Source of the DNA: Microcoleus sp. EPA2
GTDB taxonomy: Bacteria > Cyanobacteriota > Cyanobacteriia > Cyanobacteriales > Microcoleaceae
Direction of reading: 5' to 3'
DNA length: 64,000 nt
Assembly (NCBI GenBank): GCA_020882975.1
Contig: JAHRFD010000019.1
Coordinates: 51,896-115,895 of the forward strand
Positions within the stretch are counted from its first letter, which is position 1. Every line of letters begins with the position of its first letter. Positions 1 through 7,791 of this stretch are shown here, piece by piece. The position numbers were made by a program, and so were the translations under genes. Below the pieces are notes generated by a model. It worked only from the letters and a program-made list of their open reading frames with translations. It did no database searches and was not told the origin of the DNA.

Positions 1-891
1 GGCTACGGTTAAACCATTTAGAGTTGTTTCAGTGGCTTCGCCTTGCTGAAAGACTTCTAAATTGTGCCGGGATATTTTGCCACCCAAGCTGATAGCATGA
101 CAAGTATAACGGCTATTGCGAGATTGGACGATCGCACTTTTGCCAATATGAACCACATCCCCAGCTTCCCGCTGGAGTCGAACATGATTCACCGCAGCAT
201 TTTCGCCGACAACTACATCGGTAACAGCATTCGTAAATGCGGCCATATTACCAATAGTGGCGTAGTCTTCAATTAGGGTGACATTGCTTCCAGGCTCTGC
301 TATAACCACACAGTGTGGCTGACACATCGTGGGAGATGCCCCTGGTGCGGTCAAGAACAGCAAATGAATCGGAAGGGCGATCGACATATTGGCCGGCACG
401 AACACCACCGCAGAATCTAGCAAACCCGCGATATTTAAAGCAGTAAATACTTCAGTTTGTTGTCTGTGCTGGCCCAAAACATCGGCGATGCGCGCCTGAT
501 ATTTTTCCGGTGCATTGGATAGATTGCCTACATAAAAGTCCGGCAAATTCACCGCTGACAAATCCGGCGCATAAATACCGTTGACAAATACCAATCTTAA
601 AGGTAAATCGTCCTTGTTTTTCACAGGCATAGTAATATCAGACAACTTAATTGCTGACTGATTACTCTGGGGCACATTAAACTGAATTGGTAACAGGGGA
701 GACAAATCAGTAAATCGCCATTCTTCATCCTTCACCGTCGGAAAACTGGCCGCTAGCACGTATTCAGCCGCAGCATCTCGCAATTCCTGCAACCCGAAAG
801 CGACTGTTTTGGCATTAGCTGCGCCCAACTTTTCGCACTGATTTACCAAACCAGCCAAAAACATTTCTCTAGTAGCAACTTGCGTATTCAT
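1..891 (-). CDS. sufD: SufD, Fe-S cluster scaffold subunit (3' end outside window)
   Basis: The minus-strand reading frame from the ATG at 891-889 stays open to the window edge, so the C terminus is missing. About 296 residues are visible, beginning [18 protein letters not shown] and containing the family stretches DEEWRFTDLSPL, LPLRLVFVNGIYAPDLS and ISRHNLEVFQQGEATETTLNGL. SufD pairs with SufB in the SufBC2D complex that assembles Fe-S clusters in the cytosol. Its start codon overlaps the stop codon of sufC (ATGA), which points to translational coupling in a sufB-sufC-sufD operon. A sufS cysteine desulfurase usually follows in cyanobacteria and would lie outside the window (inference). Confidence 0.93.
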   Translation of the reverse strand, partial: MNTQVATREMFLAGLVNQCEKLGAANAKTVAFGLQELRDAAAEYVLAASFPTVKDEEWRFTDLSPLLPIQFNVPQSNQSAIKLSDITMPVKNKDDLPLRLVFVNGIYAPDLSAVNLPDFYVGNLSNAPEKYQARIADVLGQHRQQTEVFTALNIAGLLDSAVVFVPANMSIALPIHLLFLTAPGASPTMCQPHCVVIAEPGSNVTLIEDYATIGNMAAFTNAVTDVVVGENAAVNHVRLQREAGDVVHIGKSAIVQSRNSRYTCHAISLGGKISRHNLEVFQQGEATETTLNGLTVA

Positions 892-1682
892 CATCGCGCG
901 CCAACTCCTGCTGCTTCTTCTTCTAAAATCCAGTCATAACCGCGTTCTTCCAACTCCAGCGCCAACTCTTTCGGGCCAGTCGCGATAATTCTGCCACCTT
1001 CCATGACGTGAATAAAATCAGGAATAATGTAATTCAACAGCCGCTGATAGTGAGTAATCACTAACATACAATTTTCGGCAGTTGACAATTGATTGACACC
1101 GCCAGCCACAATCTTGAGAGCATCGATATCCAAACCAGAATCAGTCTCATCCAAAATCGCTAACTTCGGTTCTAAAAGCGCCATTTGCAAAATCTCGTTG
1201 CGCTTCTTCTCGCCACCGGAAAAACCCTCATTCACGCTGCGGTCTAAAAAAGCCGAATTCATCTTGACAATATCCAATTTTTGTTCGATCAAATCTTGGA
1301 AATCAAAAGCATCTAATTCTTCCATGCCGCGATGTTTCAGGTGAGCATTGTAAGCCACGCGCAAGAAATCGAGATTGCTAACGCCGGGAATTTCTAAAGG
1401 ATATTGGAAAGCTAGAAACACGCCAGCCAGAGAGCGTTCTTCTGGTGCTAATTCTAGTAAATTTTGCCCTAAAAAAGTGACTTCTCCGCCTGTTACTGTA
1501 TAAGCAGGATGGCCGGCTAAGATTTTGGATAAGGTGCTTTTTCCTGAACCGTTGGGACCCATGATGGCGTGGATTTCGCCGGATTTAATTTCTAGGTTCA
1601 AACCTTTTAGGATTTGGGTATCTTCGACATTCGCAGTTAAGTTGCGGACTGACAATACCACTTGACTATTTTCAACAATCAT
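891..1682 (-). CDS. sufC: SufC, Fe-S assembly ATPase
   Basis: 263 residues, full length for the family. ABC-ATPase motifs are all present: Walker [10 protein letters not shown] near residues 42-50, signature [16 protein letters not shown], Walker [13 protein letters not shown] with the D-loop, and the switch His in VITHY. SufC drives conformational change of the SufB/SufD scaffold and has no membrane partner, unlike transport ABC proteins. It is separated from upstream sufB by about 690 bp of repeats yet lies on the same strand, and it overlaps sufD by 3 nt. The spacing suggests that the repeat block was inserted inside the operon. Confidence 0.97.
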   Translation of the reverse strand: MIVENSQVVLSVRNLTANVEDTQILKGLNLEIKSGEIHAIMGPNGSGKSTLSKILAGHPAYTVTGGEVTFLGQNLLELAPEERSLAGVFLAFQYPLEIPGVSNLDFLRVAYNAHLKHRGMEELDAFDFQDLIEQKLDIVKMNSAFLDRSVNEGFSGGEKKRNEILQMALLEPKLAILDETDSGLDIDALKIVAGGVNQLSTAENCMLVITHYQRLLNYIIPDFIHVMEGGRIIATGPKELALELEERGYDWILEEEAAGVGAR

Positions 1683-1796
1683 CTATTTTTTTCCTTTGCC
1701 TCAATGGAGTTTACAGTTTGTTTTCTCGTTCCTATGCTGTGCCGATTGCTGACTAATTAACGTAAAACCGATAGTCTCTCTTGTTTGTATCGAAGT

Positions 1797-2037
1797 TTCG
1801 ATCCCCCCTAACCCCCCTTAATAAGGGGGGGACAAGACTGCGATCGAAGTCAACCACTACTCCCCTTATAAGGAAGGGGGGACAAGACTGCGATCGAAGT
1901 CAACCACTACTCCCCTTATAAGGAAGGGGGGACAAGACTGCGATCGAAGTCAACCACTACTCCCCTTATTAAGGAAGGGGGGACAGAAGAAGTATTCTTA
2001 AAGTCCCCCTTCTTAAGGGGGATTTAGGGGGATCTAG
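1797..2037. repeat. Palindromic C-rich element with internal 50-bp tandem repeat (x3)
   Basis: The element starts TCGATCCCCCCTAACCCCC and ends with the inverted counterpart GGGGGATTTAGGGGGATCTAGA. Inside it a 50-bp unit (gacaagactgcgatcgaag... to ...aggaaggggg) is repeated at 1831-1880, 1881-1930 and 1931-1981, the last copy with a 1-bp insertion. The shorter form of the same element, without the tandem expansion, is at 35667-35755 and 59458-59546. The flanks at 1782 and 59434 (TCTCTTGTTTGTAT) also match, so the repeat extends slightly beyond the palindromes. Confidence 0.85.
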
Positions 2038-2201
2038 ACTCGAATAAAAGCGACATTATTTATTGGTTGCAGTCTTAATTTCTCACCAATGGGTTCTGTC
2101 TGGTAACGAGGGTTCGGGAGTTGAGAAGAAAGAAAAAAGTTTGATAAATTTTCTTCCTTCTTCCTTCTTCCTGAATTTCCCCCCTTGGGGGGGGCAGGGG
2201 G

Positions 2202-2346
2202 CAGGGCGGTTTCATTCTCTGTAGGGGCCGTGCCAAGAGTGCCGGCCCGGTCAGCCCCAAACGCGCATTGGATCGTTGGTGGCAGGGGTAGGCACGGGGC
2301 GCTACCCCTACAAAACCCTTTTTTTGGTGAGAATGAAACAGCCCTG
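2202..2346. mobile_element. MITE-like element, CAGGGC family, copy 1
   Basis: 145 bp bounded by near-perfect inverted termini: CAGGGCgGTTTCATTCTc on the left and gAGAATGAAACaGCCCTG on the right. Inner inverted arms GTAGGGGC...GCGCTACCCCTAC make a second stem. A 146-bp relative is at 61659-61804 and a decayed one at 5267-5390. No coding capacity. It sits between sufC and sufB. Confidence 0.75.
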
Positions 2347-2371
2347 GGGCAGGGGGGGTGACTTCTTCCTT

Positions 2372-3811
2372 CTACCCGACACTTCCTTCCAACTTCAGAC
2401 TCAATAGCTTGTCAGCTTCCGCCGCAAATTCCATTGGTAACTGATTGAAAACATCTTTGCAGAAACCGCTAATCATCATTGAAATCGCATTTTCTGCGGA
2501 AATTCCCCGCTGGGCAAAAAAGAACAATTGCTCCTCCCCTATCTTGGAAGTCGATGCTTCGTGTTCCACTTTAGCAGTATGGTTCTGCACTTGAATATAG
2601 GGGAAAGTATTCGCTTGAGCGTTATCGCCAATCAGCATGGAATCGCACTGAGAATAATTCCGAGCGCCTTTAGCACTCGGCCCCATTTTCACTAAGCCTC
2701 GATAGCTGTTGGCAGAATTGCCGGCGGAAATTCCCTTGGAAATAATTGTGCTGCGAGTGTTTTTGCCGACGTGGATCATTTTAGTGCCGGTGTCAGCTTG
2801 CTGTTTGTTGTTTGTCAGCGCTACTGAGTAGAATTCGCCTACGGAGTTGTCGCCGACTAATACGCAACTGGGATATTTCCAAGTAATCGCGGAACCTGTT
2901 TCTACTTGCGTCCAAGAAATCTTGGAATTGACTCCTTGACACAAACCGCGCTTTGTCACGAAGTTGTAAATTCCGCCTTTACCGTTGGCGTCGCCGGCGT
3001 ACCAGTTTTGTACTGTCGAATATTTGATGTCGGCGTTATCCATTGTTACCAATTCCACGACGGCGGCGTGTAGTTGGTTGGTGTCAAACATGGGTGCGGT
3101 GCAGCCTTCTAGGTAAGAAACAGAGCTGTTTTCTTCTGCGACAATTAGGGTGCGCTCGAACTGGCCGGAATCTCCGTTGTTGATGCGAAAATAGGTGGAT
3201 AATTCCATCGGGCATTTGACGCCTTTGGGGATGTACACGAAGGAACCGTCGCTGAATACGGCGGAGTTGAGGGCTGCGAAAAAGTTGTCGCCAACGGGTA
3301 CAACGCTGCCGAGATATTTTTCTATTAATTCGGGATAGTCTTTGACTGCTTCTGAGATGGAACAGAATATTACGCCGTCTTTGGCTAGCTTTTCTCTAAA
3401 GGTTGTCGCAATGGAAACGCTGTCGAAAACGGCATCGACGGCGACATTTCCCAGGCGCTTTTGTTCGGAGAGGGGAATACCTAGTTTCTCGAAGGTTTCT
3501 AGCAGTGTTGGGTCAACTTCTTCTAAGCTGTTGAGTTTTTTGGGCTTTTGTTTTGGCGCGGAATAGTAGATAATTTGTTGGTAGTCGATCGCCGGATAGT
3601 TGACATGAGGCCAGGTGGGCTCGGTCATTGTCAGCCACTTCCGATATGCTTTGAGGCGGAATTCCAGCATGAATTCCGGTTCGTTTTTCTTGGAGGAAAT
3701 CAGGCGCACTACATCTTCGCTCAAGCCGCGGGGGATGGTGTCTGACTCGATGTCGGTGACGAAACCGTATTTGTAGGGTTGGTTGACTAGGGTTGTGACT
3801 GTAGAGCTCAT
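2372..3811 (-). CDS. sufB: SufB, Fe-S cluster scaffold subunit
   Basis: 479 residues from the ATG at 3811 ([17 protein letters not shown]), a length and N terminus typical of cyanobacterial SufB. An upstream in-frame ATG at 3916 would add 35 unlike residues and run into the SufR operator at 3914-3927, so I reject it. Visible family signatures are [50 protein letters not shown]-like ([11 protein letters not shown]) and the C-terminal [21 protein letters not shown]. SufB is the subunit on which clusters are built with SufC and SufD. First gene of the suf operon, divergent from sufR. Confidence 0.96.
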   Translation of the reverse strand: MSSTVTTLVNQPYKYGFVTDIESDTIPRGLSEDVVRLISSKKNEPEFMLEFRLKAYRKWLTMTEPTWPHVNYPAIDYQQIIYYSAPKQKPKKLNSLEEVDPTLLETFEKLGIPLSEQKRLGNVAVDAVFDSVSIATTFREKLAKDGVIFCSISEAVKDYPELIEKYLGSVVPVGDNFFAALNSAVFSDGSFVYIPKGVKCPMELSTYFRINNGDSGQFERTLIVAEENSSVSYLEGCTAPMFDTNQLHAAVVELVTMDNADIKYSTVQNWYAGDANGKGGIYNFVTKRGLCQGVNSKISWTQVETGSAITWKYPSCVLVGDNSVGEFYSVALTNNKQQADTGTKMIHVGKNTRSTIISKGISAGNSANSYRGLVKMGPSAKGARNYSQCDSMLIGDNAQANTFPYIQVQNHTAKVEHEASTSKIGEEQLFFFAQRGISAENAISMMISGFCKDVFNQLPMEFAAEADKLLSLKLEGSVG

Positions 3812-3913
3812 TATTTTGCGCTTTCGAGTGTTCTGGATAAGTCTCTCAAAGGTGGCAGACGTTGAACTGTCGGGGGGTCCGGCGAGTTCTGGGGGCTGCT
3901 GTGGGAAGTTAAA

Positions 3914-3927
3914 CAACAGATTTGTTG
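3914..3927. promoter_or_regulatory. Probable high-affinity SufR operator
   Basis: The sequence is CAAC-AGATTT-GTTG, a perfect CAAC-N6-GTTG inverted repeat. That is the core reported for SufR binding in the Synechocystis suf promoter (established knowledge). It lies in the sufB-sufR divergent spacer, 103 bp upstream of the sufB start. Confidence 0.75.
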
Positions 3928-3953
3928 CTTTAGTATATTTTAAGCTACATTAA

Positions 3954-3967
3954 CAACAGCGATCTTG
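3954..3967. promoter_or_regulatory. Probable second, imperfect SufR operator
   Basis: CAAC-AGCGAT-CTTG differs from CAAC-N6-GTTG at one position. It is 40 bp from the perfect site and about 35 bp before sufR. A strong plus a weak site fits the known two-site arrangement and autoregulation; assignment is by motif only. Confidence 0.5.
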
Positions 3968-4000
3968 TCAAAGTCAAATTAATAATTTTTTGTGAAGATG

Positions 4001-4681
4001 ATGGAGACTACTCAGCAGACTTCCACGAAACAAGACATCTTGCAGCTTTTGCTTAAGGGGGGTCAAGGGACTGCTCTTGAGTTGGCGGAGGCTTTGGATA
4101 TCAGCCCCCAGGCGATTCGCCGTCACTTGAAGGATTTGGAGGGGGAGGGGCTGATTCAGTATCAGTCGGTGCAGGCTGGTATGGGGAGGCCACAACACAT
4201 TTACGAGCTTACCAGTCTGGGGCGCGATCGCTTTGGGAATCGTTATGGGGATTTTGCGGTTTCTTTGCTGGATACTTTGGCTGAGACTGTTGGCCGCGAG
4301 CAAGTGATTTCGATTCTGCAAAAGCAGTGGGAGCGCAAGGCGATGGAGTACCGCAGGTTGGTGGGTTCTGGTTCGCTTCAAGAGCGGGTGAGCGGGTTGG
4401 TGGAGCTGCGCAGGGCTGAGGGTTATATGGCTGAGTTTTATCCTGTGGACGATCGCGATTCTGATTTTAATGCTAAGGGCGATCGTTTTGTGTTTATGGA
4501 ACACAATTGTGCTATTTCTAATGTGGCCGAAACTTTTCCGAGTGTCTGTGGCAATGAGTTGGAGATGTTTGCGGCTGTGTTGCCAGATTGTACTGTGGAG
4601 CGGACTCACTGGATTATTGATGGGGAACATCGGTGCGGTTATTTGATTGCTAGAAGGAAGTCATTAGTCAGTAGTCAGTAG
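4001..4681 (+). CDS. sufR: SufR, Fe-S-sensing repressor of the suf operon
   Basis: 226 residues from ATG 4001 (METTQQTSTKQDILQ); ATG 3998 and GTG 3992 are in-frame alternatives. The N terminus is a winged HTH (TALELAEALDISPQAIRRHLKDLEGEGLI). The C-terminal half carries four cysteines (C173, C186, C200, C215, counted from GTG 3992), consistent with the [4Fe-4S] ligands of known SufR proteins. Holo-SufR represses sufBCDS; iron or oxidative stress relieves it. It is divergent from sufB with two operators between. The last residues SLVSSQ and the TAG stop are encoded by the start of a heptanucleotide array, so the native 3' end has been replaced. Confidence 0.92.
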   Translation: METTQQTSTKQDILQLLLKGGQGTALELAEALDISPQAIRRHLKDLEGEGLIQYQSVQAGMGRPQHIYELTSLGRDRFGNRYGDFAVSLLDTLAETVGREQVISILQKQWERKAMEYRRLVGSGSLQERVSGLVELRRAEGYMAEFYPVDDRDSDFNAKGDRFVFMEHNCAISNVAETFPSVCGNELEMFAAVLPDCTVERTHWIIDGEHRCGYLIARRKSLVSSQ

Positions 4682-4842
4682 TCAGTAGTCAGTAGTCAGT
4701 AGTCAGTAGTCATTAGTCATTAGTCATTAGTCAGTAGTCAGTAGTCAACAGTCAGTAGTTATTAGTCATTAGTCAGTAGTTATTAGTCATTAGTCAGTAG
4801 TCAGTAGTCAGTAGTCAGTAGTCAACAGTCAGTAGTCAACAA
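4660..4842 (+). repeat. Heptanucleotide array (AGTCATT/AGTCAGT)n
   Basis: About 25 head-to-tail heptamers, mostly AGTCAGT and AGTCATT with some AGTTATT and AGTCAAC variants. The array begins inside the last codons of sufR and supplies its stop codon. It ends a few bases before the next start codon at 4849. Confidence 0.95.
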
Positions 4843-4848
4843 ATAACT

Positions 4849-5226
4849 ATGGAACCATTAGCTGATTTTTTAAAGCCGGAAGAGTGCGCGGAAGTTGATA
4901 TGGCGCTGTTGTCGTCGAAGGAGAAGTTTTCGGCGCGGCTGGCTATTTATGCTTTGAGGGTGTTGAAGCAAATTGCTGGGGAGACTGGTTTACCGGTGGC
5001 TGATGTGACAAATGGGCAAGTGATGGATTGGGTTAAGAATGATGAGAGTATTCAGCAGTCAATTCAAGTTGATGCTAGTTTTGAAAACTTTTTTACAAAT
5101 TTGGTGGTTGCGTCTTTGCGGCCTTTGAGGCAAATTGCGGCAGAATCTGAAGGGGCGATCGAGCAATTAACAGTTAAGCAGGTTGTGGCGTGGTTTGAGA
5201 AGGATGCGAAGCTTCGCAGAGAGTAG
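4849..5226 (+). CDS. Conserved hypothetical protein with two homologous halves
   Basis: 125 residues, soluble, no recognised domain. It looks internally duplicated: residues about 30-72 (ARLAIYALRVLKQIAGE...NGQVMDWVKND) and 84-123 (TNLVVASLRPLRQIAAE...VKQVVAWFEKD) align with the shared pattern LR-L-QIA-E...QV--W---D, suggesting two copies of a small helical module. The start follows the heptamer array directly with no clear Shine-Dalgarno site. Same strand as sufR, so it could be co-transcribed with it if the array is passable. Function unknown. Confidence 0.7.
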   Translation: MEPLADFLKPEECAEVDMALLSSKEKFSARLAIYALRVLKQIAGETGLPVADVTNGQVMDWVKNDESIQQSIQVDASFENFFTNLVVASLRPLRQIAAESEGAIEQLTVKQVVAWFEKDAKLRRE

Positions 5227-5427
5227 GGTGTGGATGCTGGGTTTTGGGATTTGTAAAGTTAATTGAGGCACGGCTGTTTAATTCTTTGTAGGGGCAATCC
5301 CCCCGTGGTTGCCCCCGATATCTAAAACACCCACTTATTGGCTATGGGCTGGGCGGGCACGGGGGCACCGCCCCTACAAAACCTTGGTTGCTCAGACGGC
5401 GAACCTCAAAAATATTTTAAAAAGGGG
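5227..5427. repeat. Decayed CAGGGC-family MITE in the leader of the 5S gene
   Basis: At 5271-5300 the sequence GGCTGTTTAATTCTTTGTAGGGGCAATCC matches the left arm of the MITE at 61659. At 5352-5390 a run ending ACCGCCCCTACAAAACC matches the inner right arm, but the outer right terminus is lost. No gene seen in this stretch. Confidence 0.6.
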
Positions 5428-5456
5428 TTGACAAACTGGGGAGAGCTTGGTAGTCT
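5428..5456 (+). promoter_or_regulatory. Sigma-70-type promoter of the solitary 5S rRNA gene
   Basis: TTGACA at 5428-5433, an exact 17-nt spacer, then TAGTCT at 5451-5456. It is about 70 bp upstream of the 5S coding region, with no 23S gene in between. Confidence 0.6.
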
Positions 5457-5529
5457 AATAAATGTCAGGCGAAAGAGATGCAGCGCATCAAATTTAACGC
5501 AGACACAGGATTCAAAGTTTTCAAAGCTT

Positions 5530-5646
5530 TCCTGGTGCTTATGGTGTAATGGAACCACTCCGATCCATCCCGAACTCGGTTGTTAAACGTTACTATGGCG
5601 AAGATACTCGGCGGGTCACTGCCCGGTAAAATAGCTCGGTGCCAGG
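5530..5646 (+). rRNA. rrf: 5S ribosomal RNA (solitary copy)
   Basis: About 117 nt starting TCCTGGTGCTTATGG and ending GCTCGGTGCCAGG, so the 5' and 3' ends pair as helix I. The conserved loop sequences GGAACCACTCCGATCCATCCCGAACTCGG and CTCGGCGGGTCACTGCCCGG-type arms are present (split here only for description). There is no 16S or 23S rRNA in the preceding 5.5 kb. The gene is framed by its own promoter-like sequence and a strong terminator, so it appears to be an independent 5S unit. Confidence 0.93.
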
Positions 5647-5659
5647 TTAATAATAAATT

Positions 5660-5702
5660 AAAGCTCTTTTCCCGCAACAACGGAAAAGGGCTTTAGTTTT
5701 TG
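5660..5702 (+). terminator. Rho-independent terminator of the 5S gene
   Basis: Arms AAAGCTCTTTTCCCG and CGGAAAAGGGCTTT flank a CAACAA loop and are followed by AGTTTTTGG. The stem is long with one bulge. The convergent gene ends at 5713, just beyond. Confidence 0.85.
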
Positions 5703-5712
5703 GGGAGTTATT

Positions 5713-6498
5713 TCATGTAGAGCCTGTAACTTCATCAAGAAATATTTTGACAAGCTTTACGCTATCCAATGCCATTGTGTTCTCATCTATCCATCGATTA
5801 TCTTGTATTGAAACTTGCAGAGTCTTGCCTGGTCTTAGTATACTACTGATGCTTGAAACCACTGCTTTATTTTTGCCTGCGGGTTTATTTAACTGCTTCA
5901 AATCATTGTTCGTTAATTGATTAGTATCAATACCAGCAACATAGTCAGTAGCAAGAAAGAATAGATTTGGATAGTTTAACTTGGCACATTCTAACAAAAT
6001 ATCTTCTAAAGTTCCTGACTCACTGTTATTCGGCGCGATAAAAATCCCGCATCGAGGGGAACCTTTCGCCACTTCCCCCAGTATCGAAGGTATCGAAGGT
6101 AAAGACAAACCAAGTCGAGACAACTCAGGAATTAGTTTCTCGAATCTTTGTTGAGGTGTTTCGACATCATCAGCATCTAGAAAAATACCAATCCCAAAAA
6201 TTTCTGAAGATGGCACTATAGCAAGGCTTTCCTCGATCGTATTTGATAAGCCTGTGATTCCAGTAGCACTATGCAAAGCAACTGATAAGTCTGCATTTTG
6301 CAAAAAGATTGGAACGGGTACGCGCTTCATCAAGTCACCATTTATGGGGAATGTTTTAGGTACTAATGGTTCCCAAAATGAGTCTAATTCAGATAAAAGA
6401 GTAACTCGTTTTAAACCGTAAAATTTGAGAAAGCAAATCAAGAATTCAATATCTTGAGGACCTTCTGCAACTATGTAACAGTACCTAACCATAATCAC
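5713..6498 (-). CDS. TOPRIM-like (DUF3226-like) protein paired with ATPase
   Basis: 261 residues. The N terminus YIVAEGPQDIEFL puts a Glu (E12) in a TOPRIM-like 'xxEGxxD' context, and GIFLDADDVETPQQRF (D108-D111) supplies the acidic DxD pair, as in TOPRIM/DUF3226-type nucleases. Further conserved-looking text is APNNSESGTLEDILLE. It overlaps the ATPase gene by 4 nt (ATGA), so the two are surely co-translated. ATPase plus TOPRIM pairs (OLD, Gabija, PARIS) are anti-phage systems, so a nuclease effector role is inferred here. The exact family cannot be proved by eye. Confidence 0.7.
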   Translation of the reverse strand: MIMVRYCYIVAEGPQDIEFLICFLKFYGLKRVTLLSELDSFWEPLVPKTFPINGDLMKRVPVPIFLQNADLSVALHSATGITGLSNTIEESLAIVPSSEIFGIGIFLDADDVETPQQRFEKLIPELSRLGLSLPSIPSILGEVAKGSPRCGIFIAPNNSESGTLEDILLECAKLNYPNLFFLATDYVAGIDTNQLTNNDLKQLNKPAGKNKAVVSSISSILRPGKTLQVSIQDNRWIDENTMALDSVKLVKIFLDEVTGST

Positions 6499-7661
6499 CT
6501 CACATCCAGTCCACGCTCTGAGCGCAACCTATGTAACAAATTACCAGAAAACCTCTGGGGTGCTTGTCCATTATGGTTTAGGCGAAAAGCTACAACATCT
6601 TCTGTAGCAATTTCAGGCTGTAGCATTGCATCAATAGCTTCAAGACTATGGGTGGTTACAAAAAGCTGTATTTCTCGGCGGCGACAGGTTTCAATCAGCC
6701 AAGAAAATACGCTACCAAGAGCTGAAACATGGATAGATGTCTCGATTTCATCAATTAGCAGTACACCATTAGCTGTTGTCAACAAAGTAAGAGCAATAAT
6801 TAATGTTCGCTTCAATCCATCGCCAAATACATATAGAGGAGTCAAACCCAGCTCTTTATGTTTTATGTAAATAGCTGCTGTAGCGGTTGGTGAAAGTATT
6901 TGAATATCAAGAATATTATCGTCAAACGATTGCATCAGTTCTAATAATTCATTTTTACCATCTTCTTGTTGCAAAATGATTCGTGAAAGGCGCTCTAGGA
7001 TTGGCTCTGATGAAGAATAGGAAGGAAAGATAGTTGCATTTTTAACGATAGGTTTATTTCGTCGGCGCTGGACAAATCGCTCGTTTTCCCAAAACTGAAA
7101 TATTTCACTTTTTGGCTCAGAAGGAAATAAACTAAGTTGGCCTGAACTAATTTTTCCTGGAGCTAAGTTGAGTACAATTTCTAATTCGAGGCCTGCTCTA
7201 ACTGAGTCAATTTCAGAAGAAGAGACATCTTCTTCGGCAGAAGATATATCTTCTTCAAATCTGTTTTGATTGTTTTTTTCTACTCCACTCCCATAAATTT
7301 CTCCAAGCTTTGCTCTCAATTCATGTATGGGTGCAGTCCCATTTACTTCTATCAGAATTTCAGCTTGATAAAATTCGTCGTTAGAAGCAGTTATTTTTTG
7401 AGAAAAAATCCATTTCAACGCCTCAATGTTTGGTCGAAGTCTCATTAGTTGCGATCGACCGAGATATAATCGGCGTTGTGAAACTTCAAGCCATTGAAAT
7501 GGATCGAGTGGATTGCAGAGAATGGAAACAGCTTCAAGGATGCTAGTTTTTCCTGCATTGTTATCGCCCACAAAAATATTCACCTGTCCTAGTTGAGACA
7601 GATTTACTAATTTAAGGGCGCGATAGCCACTGATTTGTAATCGGTCAAATACCTGAGACAT
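6495..7661 (-). CDS. AAA (OLD/RecF-like) ATPase of a two-gene conflict module
   Basis: 388 residues from ATG 7661 (MSQVFDRLQISGYRALK). An upstream ATG at 7781 would add 40 HIP1-derived residues and is unlikely. Walker A GDNNAGKTS is at residues 32-40, right after the 'sGyrgl' strand typical of AAA_15/AAA_21. Walker B is VLLIDEIETSIH and the sensor-like His lies in FVTTHSLEAIDA. A variable, acidic middle (EEDISSAEEDVSSSEID) probably covers the insertion or coiled-coil zone. With the overlapping TOPRIM-like gene it resembles split OLD or PARIS-type systems. Target unknown. Confidence 0.8.
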   Translation of the reverse strand: MSQVFDRLQISGYRALKLVNLSQLGQVNIFVGDNNAGKTSILEAVSILCNPLDPFQWLEVSQRRLYLGRSQLMRLRPNIEALKWIFSQKITASNDEFYQAEILIEVNGTAPIHELRAKLGEIYGSGVEKNNQNRFEEDISSAEEDVSSSEIDSVRAGLELEIVLNLAPGKISSGQLSLFPSEPKSEIFQFWENERFVQRRRNKPIVKNATIFPSYSSSEPILERLSRIILQQEDGKNELLELMQSFDDNILDIQILSPTATAAIYIKHKELGLTPLYVFGDGLKRTLIIALTLLTTANGVLLIDEIETSIHVSALGSVFSWLIETCRRREIQLFVTTHSLEAIDAMLQPEIATEDVVAFRLNHNGQAPQRFSGNLLHRLRSERGLDVR

Positions 7662-7791
7662 GGGAATTGGCGATAATAGCCTAATTATTTTAACACAATC
7701 ATCACAGGCGATCGCCCTTATTTTAGCAGTCAATAGTGGGCGATCGCCTTCCACCTTCCTCATAGCCCGAATCGCGGGCAAAAGTTGTTAC

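Noticed and set aside
2075..2260. 61-codon minus frame
   Set aside because: It lies in MITE and C-rich repeat sequence, with no homology signal.
3812..3916. Upstream start of sufB adding 35 residues
   Set aside because: The extension overlaps the SufR operator and is unlike SufB N termini; ATG 3811 fits.
3974..4630. 218-codon minus-strand frame opposite sufR
   Set aside because: It is the antisense of a clearly conserved sufR; low-complexity His/Leu-rich text with no family resemblance.
5338..5680. Open frames across the 5S region on both strands
   Set aside because: They cover a clear 5S rRNA gene and its promoter.
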